32,529 bases of DNA, taken from Thiomargarita sp. GTDB lineage: Bacteria > Pseudomonadota > Gammaproteobacteria > Beggiatoales > Beggiatoaceae. A program made the translations under genes and the position numbers. The DNA lies in assembly GCA_020720115.1 (NCBI GenBank), contig DYPD01000037.1, positions 1 to 32,529 of the forward strand, read 5' to 3'. Of this stretch, positions 31,826 through 32,529 are shown piece after piece. Below the pieces are notes generated by a model. The model did no database searches. It worked only from the letters and a program-made list of their open reading frames with translations, and was not told where the DNA came from. Within the stretch, counting starts at the first letter, position 1, and each line of letters opens with the position of its first letter.

Positions 31826-32208
31826 TCCGTTTTTCCTTTCTTTAACAACTCCACAATTTCTTTCAAATATCTATTTTCCTGCTGTAATTTTTCAATGATA
31901 AGCTGCTGTTTCTCAAATTCATATTTTAACTGCATTTGTTTGGGGGATAGTTGATTGTAGCCAGTTTGATGATTATTTGTACCATTAAAGTTAATTATTT
32001 GCTTTACTTCAGAATAAAACAAATCCGCCAAATCAATTTCCAACACTTCCGCGATTCTTTCCAGCCGCGACAAGCTCACATCGGTATCGCCGCGCTCGAT
32101 GCCGCCATAGCCACTGGGCGACATTTCCAGCTTTTCTGCCATGCCTTCCTGCGTCCAGTTTTTCAGTTGCCGGAAAAATTTGATTTTTTCAAAGACTTGC
32201 TTGGGCAT
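31822..32208 (-). CDS. XRE-family transcriptional regulator with coiled-coil tail
   Basis: A 128-residue protein. The N-terminal helix-turn-helix (IKFFRQLKNWTQEGMAEKLE, then MSPSGYGGIERGDTDVSLSR and LERIAEVLEIDLADLF) is a typical Cro/C1 domain. A Gln/Asn-rich linker follows, and residues about 95-128 (KYEFEKQQLIIEKLQQENRY) form a leucine-zipper-like coiled coil likely to mediate dimerisation. The start is the ATG at 32208 with GGAGAGG upstream; the extension to 32373 has no homology. As the first gene of an operon with hicB and hicA it probably autoregulates it. Two partial copies of its 3' end lie further left among broken toxin genes. Confidence 0.88.
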   Translation of the reverse strand: MPKQVFEKIKFFRQLKNWTQEGMAEKLEMSPSGYGGIERGDTDVSLSRLERIAEVLEIDLADLFYSEVKQIINFNGTNNHQTGYNQLSPKQMQLKYEFEKQQLIIEKLQQENRYLKEIVELLKKGKTE

Positions 32209-32308
32209 GGCGGCCTCTCCGCTGAAAAAACGGCCGCAGCGCGGGAAAAACGCGGCTACCGGCTGGAAAGCCGCCCGGTTTCCCGTTGTAATGGCCTCTG
32301 TTGACATT

Positions 32309-32331
32309 AGGACTGGCGGACTGCCAGTCCT
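32309..32331. promoter_or_regulatory. Perfect hairpin or operator between divergent genes
   Basis: AGGACTGGC, a five-base GGACT loop and GCCAGTCCT form a perfect nine-bp inverted repeat in the 163-bp gap between the XRE gene (leftward) and the exported-protein gene (rightward). Its position suits an XRE operator; its sequence also looks like a REP-type palindrome. No T-run follows, so a terminator is unlikely. Confidence 0.5.
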
Positions 32332-32371
32332 CGAATTTCGATTATCACTGCAATCAAGAGGATAGCATACC

Positions 32372-32529
32372 ATGAAGACATTGGCACAGAGTTTTACCCG
32401 TTTTTGCGGCGCGGCGGCGCTGTTGGTGGTGGCGCAAGGGGCTTGGGCGGCGGATTATCTGCTGGATGCCAGCACGATGGCGGTGGGGGCTACCGCCGGG
32501 GAGAATTTGGTGGTCAAGGAGGGGTGTCT
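32372..32529 (+). CDS. Exported protein, 5' part only
   Basis: The first 52 codons of a gene cut by the window end. MKTLAQSFTRFCGAAALLVV AQGAWAADY is a classic signal peptide with cleavage after AWA, residue 25. The mature start (LLDASTMAVGATAGENLVVK) is not diagnostic of a family. AAGAGG lies about ten bases before the ATG. High-GC codons contrast with the AT-richer toxin-antitoxin strip to its left, which suggests this is where ordinary chromosomal sequence resumes. Confidence 0.7.
   Translation, partial: MKTLAQSFTRFCGAAALLVVAQGAWAADYLLDASTMAVGATAGENLVVKEGC

Noticed and set aside
32301-32306. TTGACA as -35 of the exported-protein gene
   Set aside because: No acceptable -10 lies at 16-18 bp; that position falls inside the GCCAGTCC arm of the hairpin.

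Overview
The window looks like a chromosomal segment of a gammaproteobacterium. I lean towards a filamentous or surface-living member of the Thiotrichales (Thiothrix/Beggiatoa-like). The grounds are system I cytochrome c maturation (CcmF), proteobacterial RsmI, FolP and PabC, and a mix seen in such genomes: a CHAT peptidase beside a two-partner-secreted haemagglutinin, a zinc-ribbon Ser/Thr kinase, a long LRR protein, a very large GGDEF/EAL hybrid and many toxin-antitoxin remnants. The lineage is inference; there is no rRNA or tRNA to anchor it.

Layout. (1) 1-500: a decayed minus-strand caspase-like fragment, then a small antitoxin-like gene. (2) 625-6028, minus: an LRR protein, a heme oxygenase, a MoxR-type AAA+ ATPase and a ccmF lying apart from the other ccm genes. 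(3) 6261-11977, minus: a periplasmic coiled-coil protein, an OmpA-like lipoprotein and a YfiR-like periplasmic protein, followed by overlapping pabC and folP (folate synthesis) and an SGNH-acyltransferase. (4) 12411-17236, plus: a nine-domain c-di-GMP enzyme divergent from the YfiR/lipoprotein group, then a PsiE-family membrane protein. (5) 17572-20126, minus: a complete but apparently solitary V-type ATPase subunit B preceded by a CheY/CheC pair. (6) 20153-28030, minus: kinase, outer-membrane barrel, secreted TPS-domain beta-helix protein and periplasmic CHAT peptidase, running straight into CheY/CheC. (7) 28191-29658: rsmI and a PilZ protein. (8) 29842-32208: an accessory strip with a frameshifted TPR remnant, a broken vapBC, a truncated second vapC with its antitoxin, and an intact XRE-hicB-hicA operon. 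The 3' tail of the XRE gene is present in three copies. (9) 32372-end: the start of an exported protein.

How the genes may work together. Three proteins point to c-di-GMP control of surface life: the YfiR-like protein with an OmpA-like lipoprotein (compare YfiBNR), the REC-PAS-PAS-GGDEF x2-EAL enzyme, and an intact PilZ receptor. The kinase/barrel/adhesin/CHAT/CheY/CheC run reads as a candidate envelope sensing or cell-fate cassette and is the best candidate for an undescribed system. The toxin-antitoxin strip appears to be reshuffled by recombination between copies of one gene tail.
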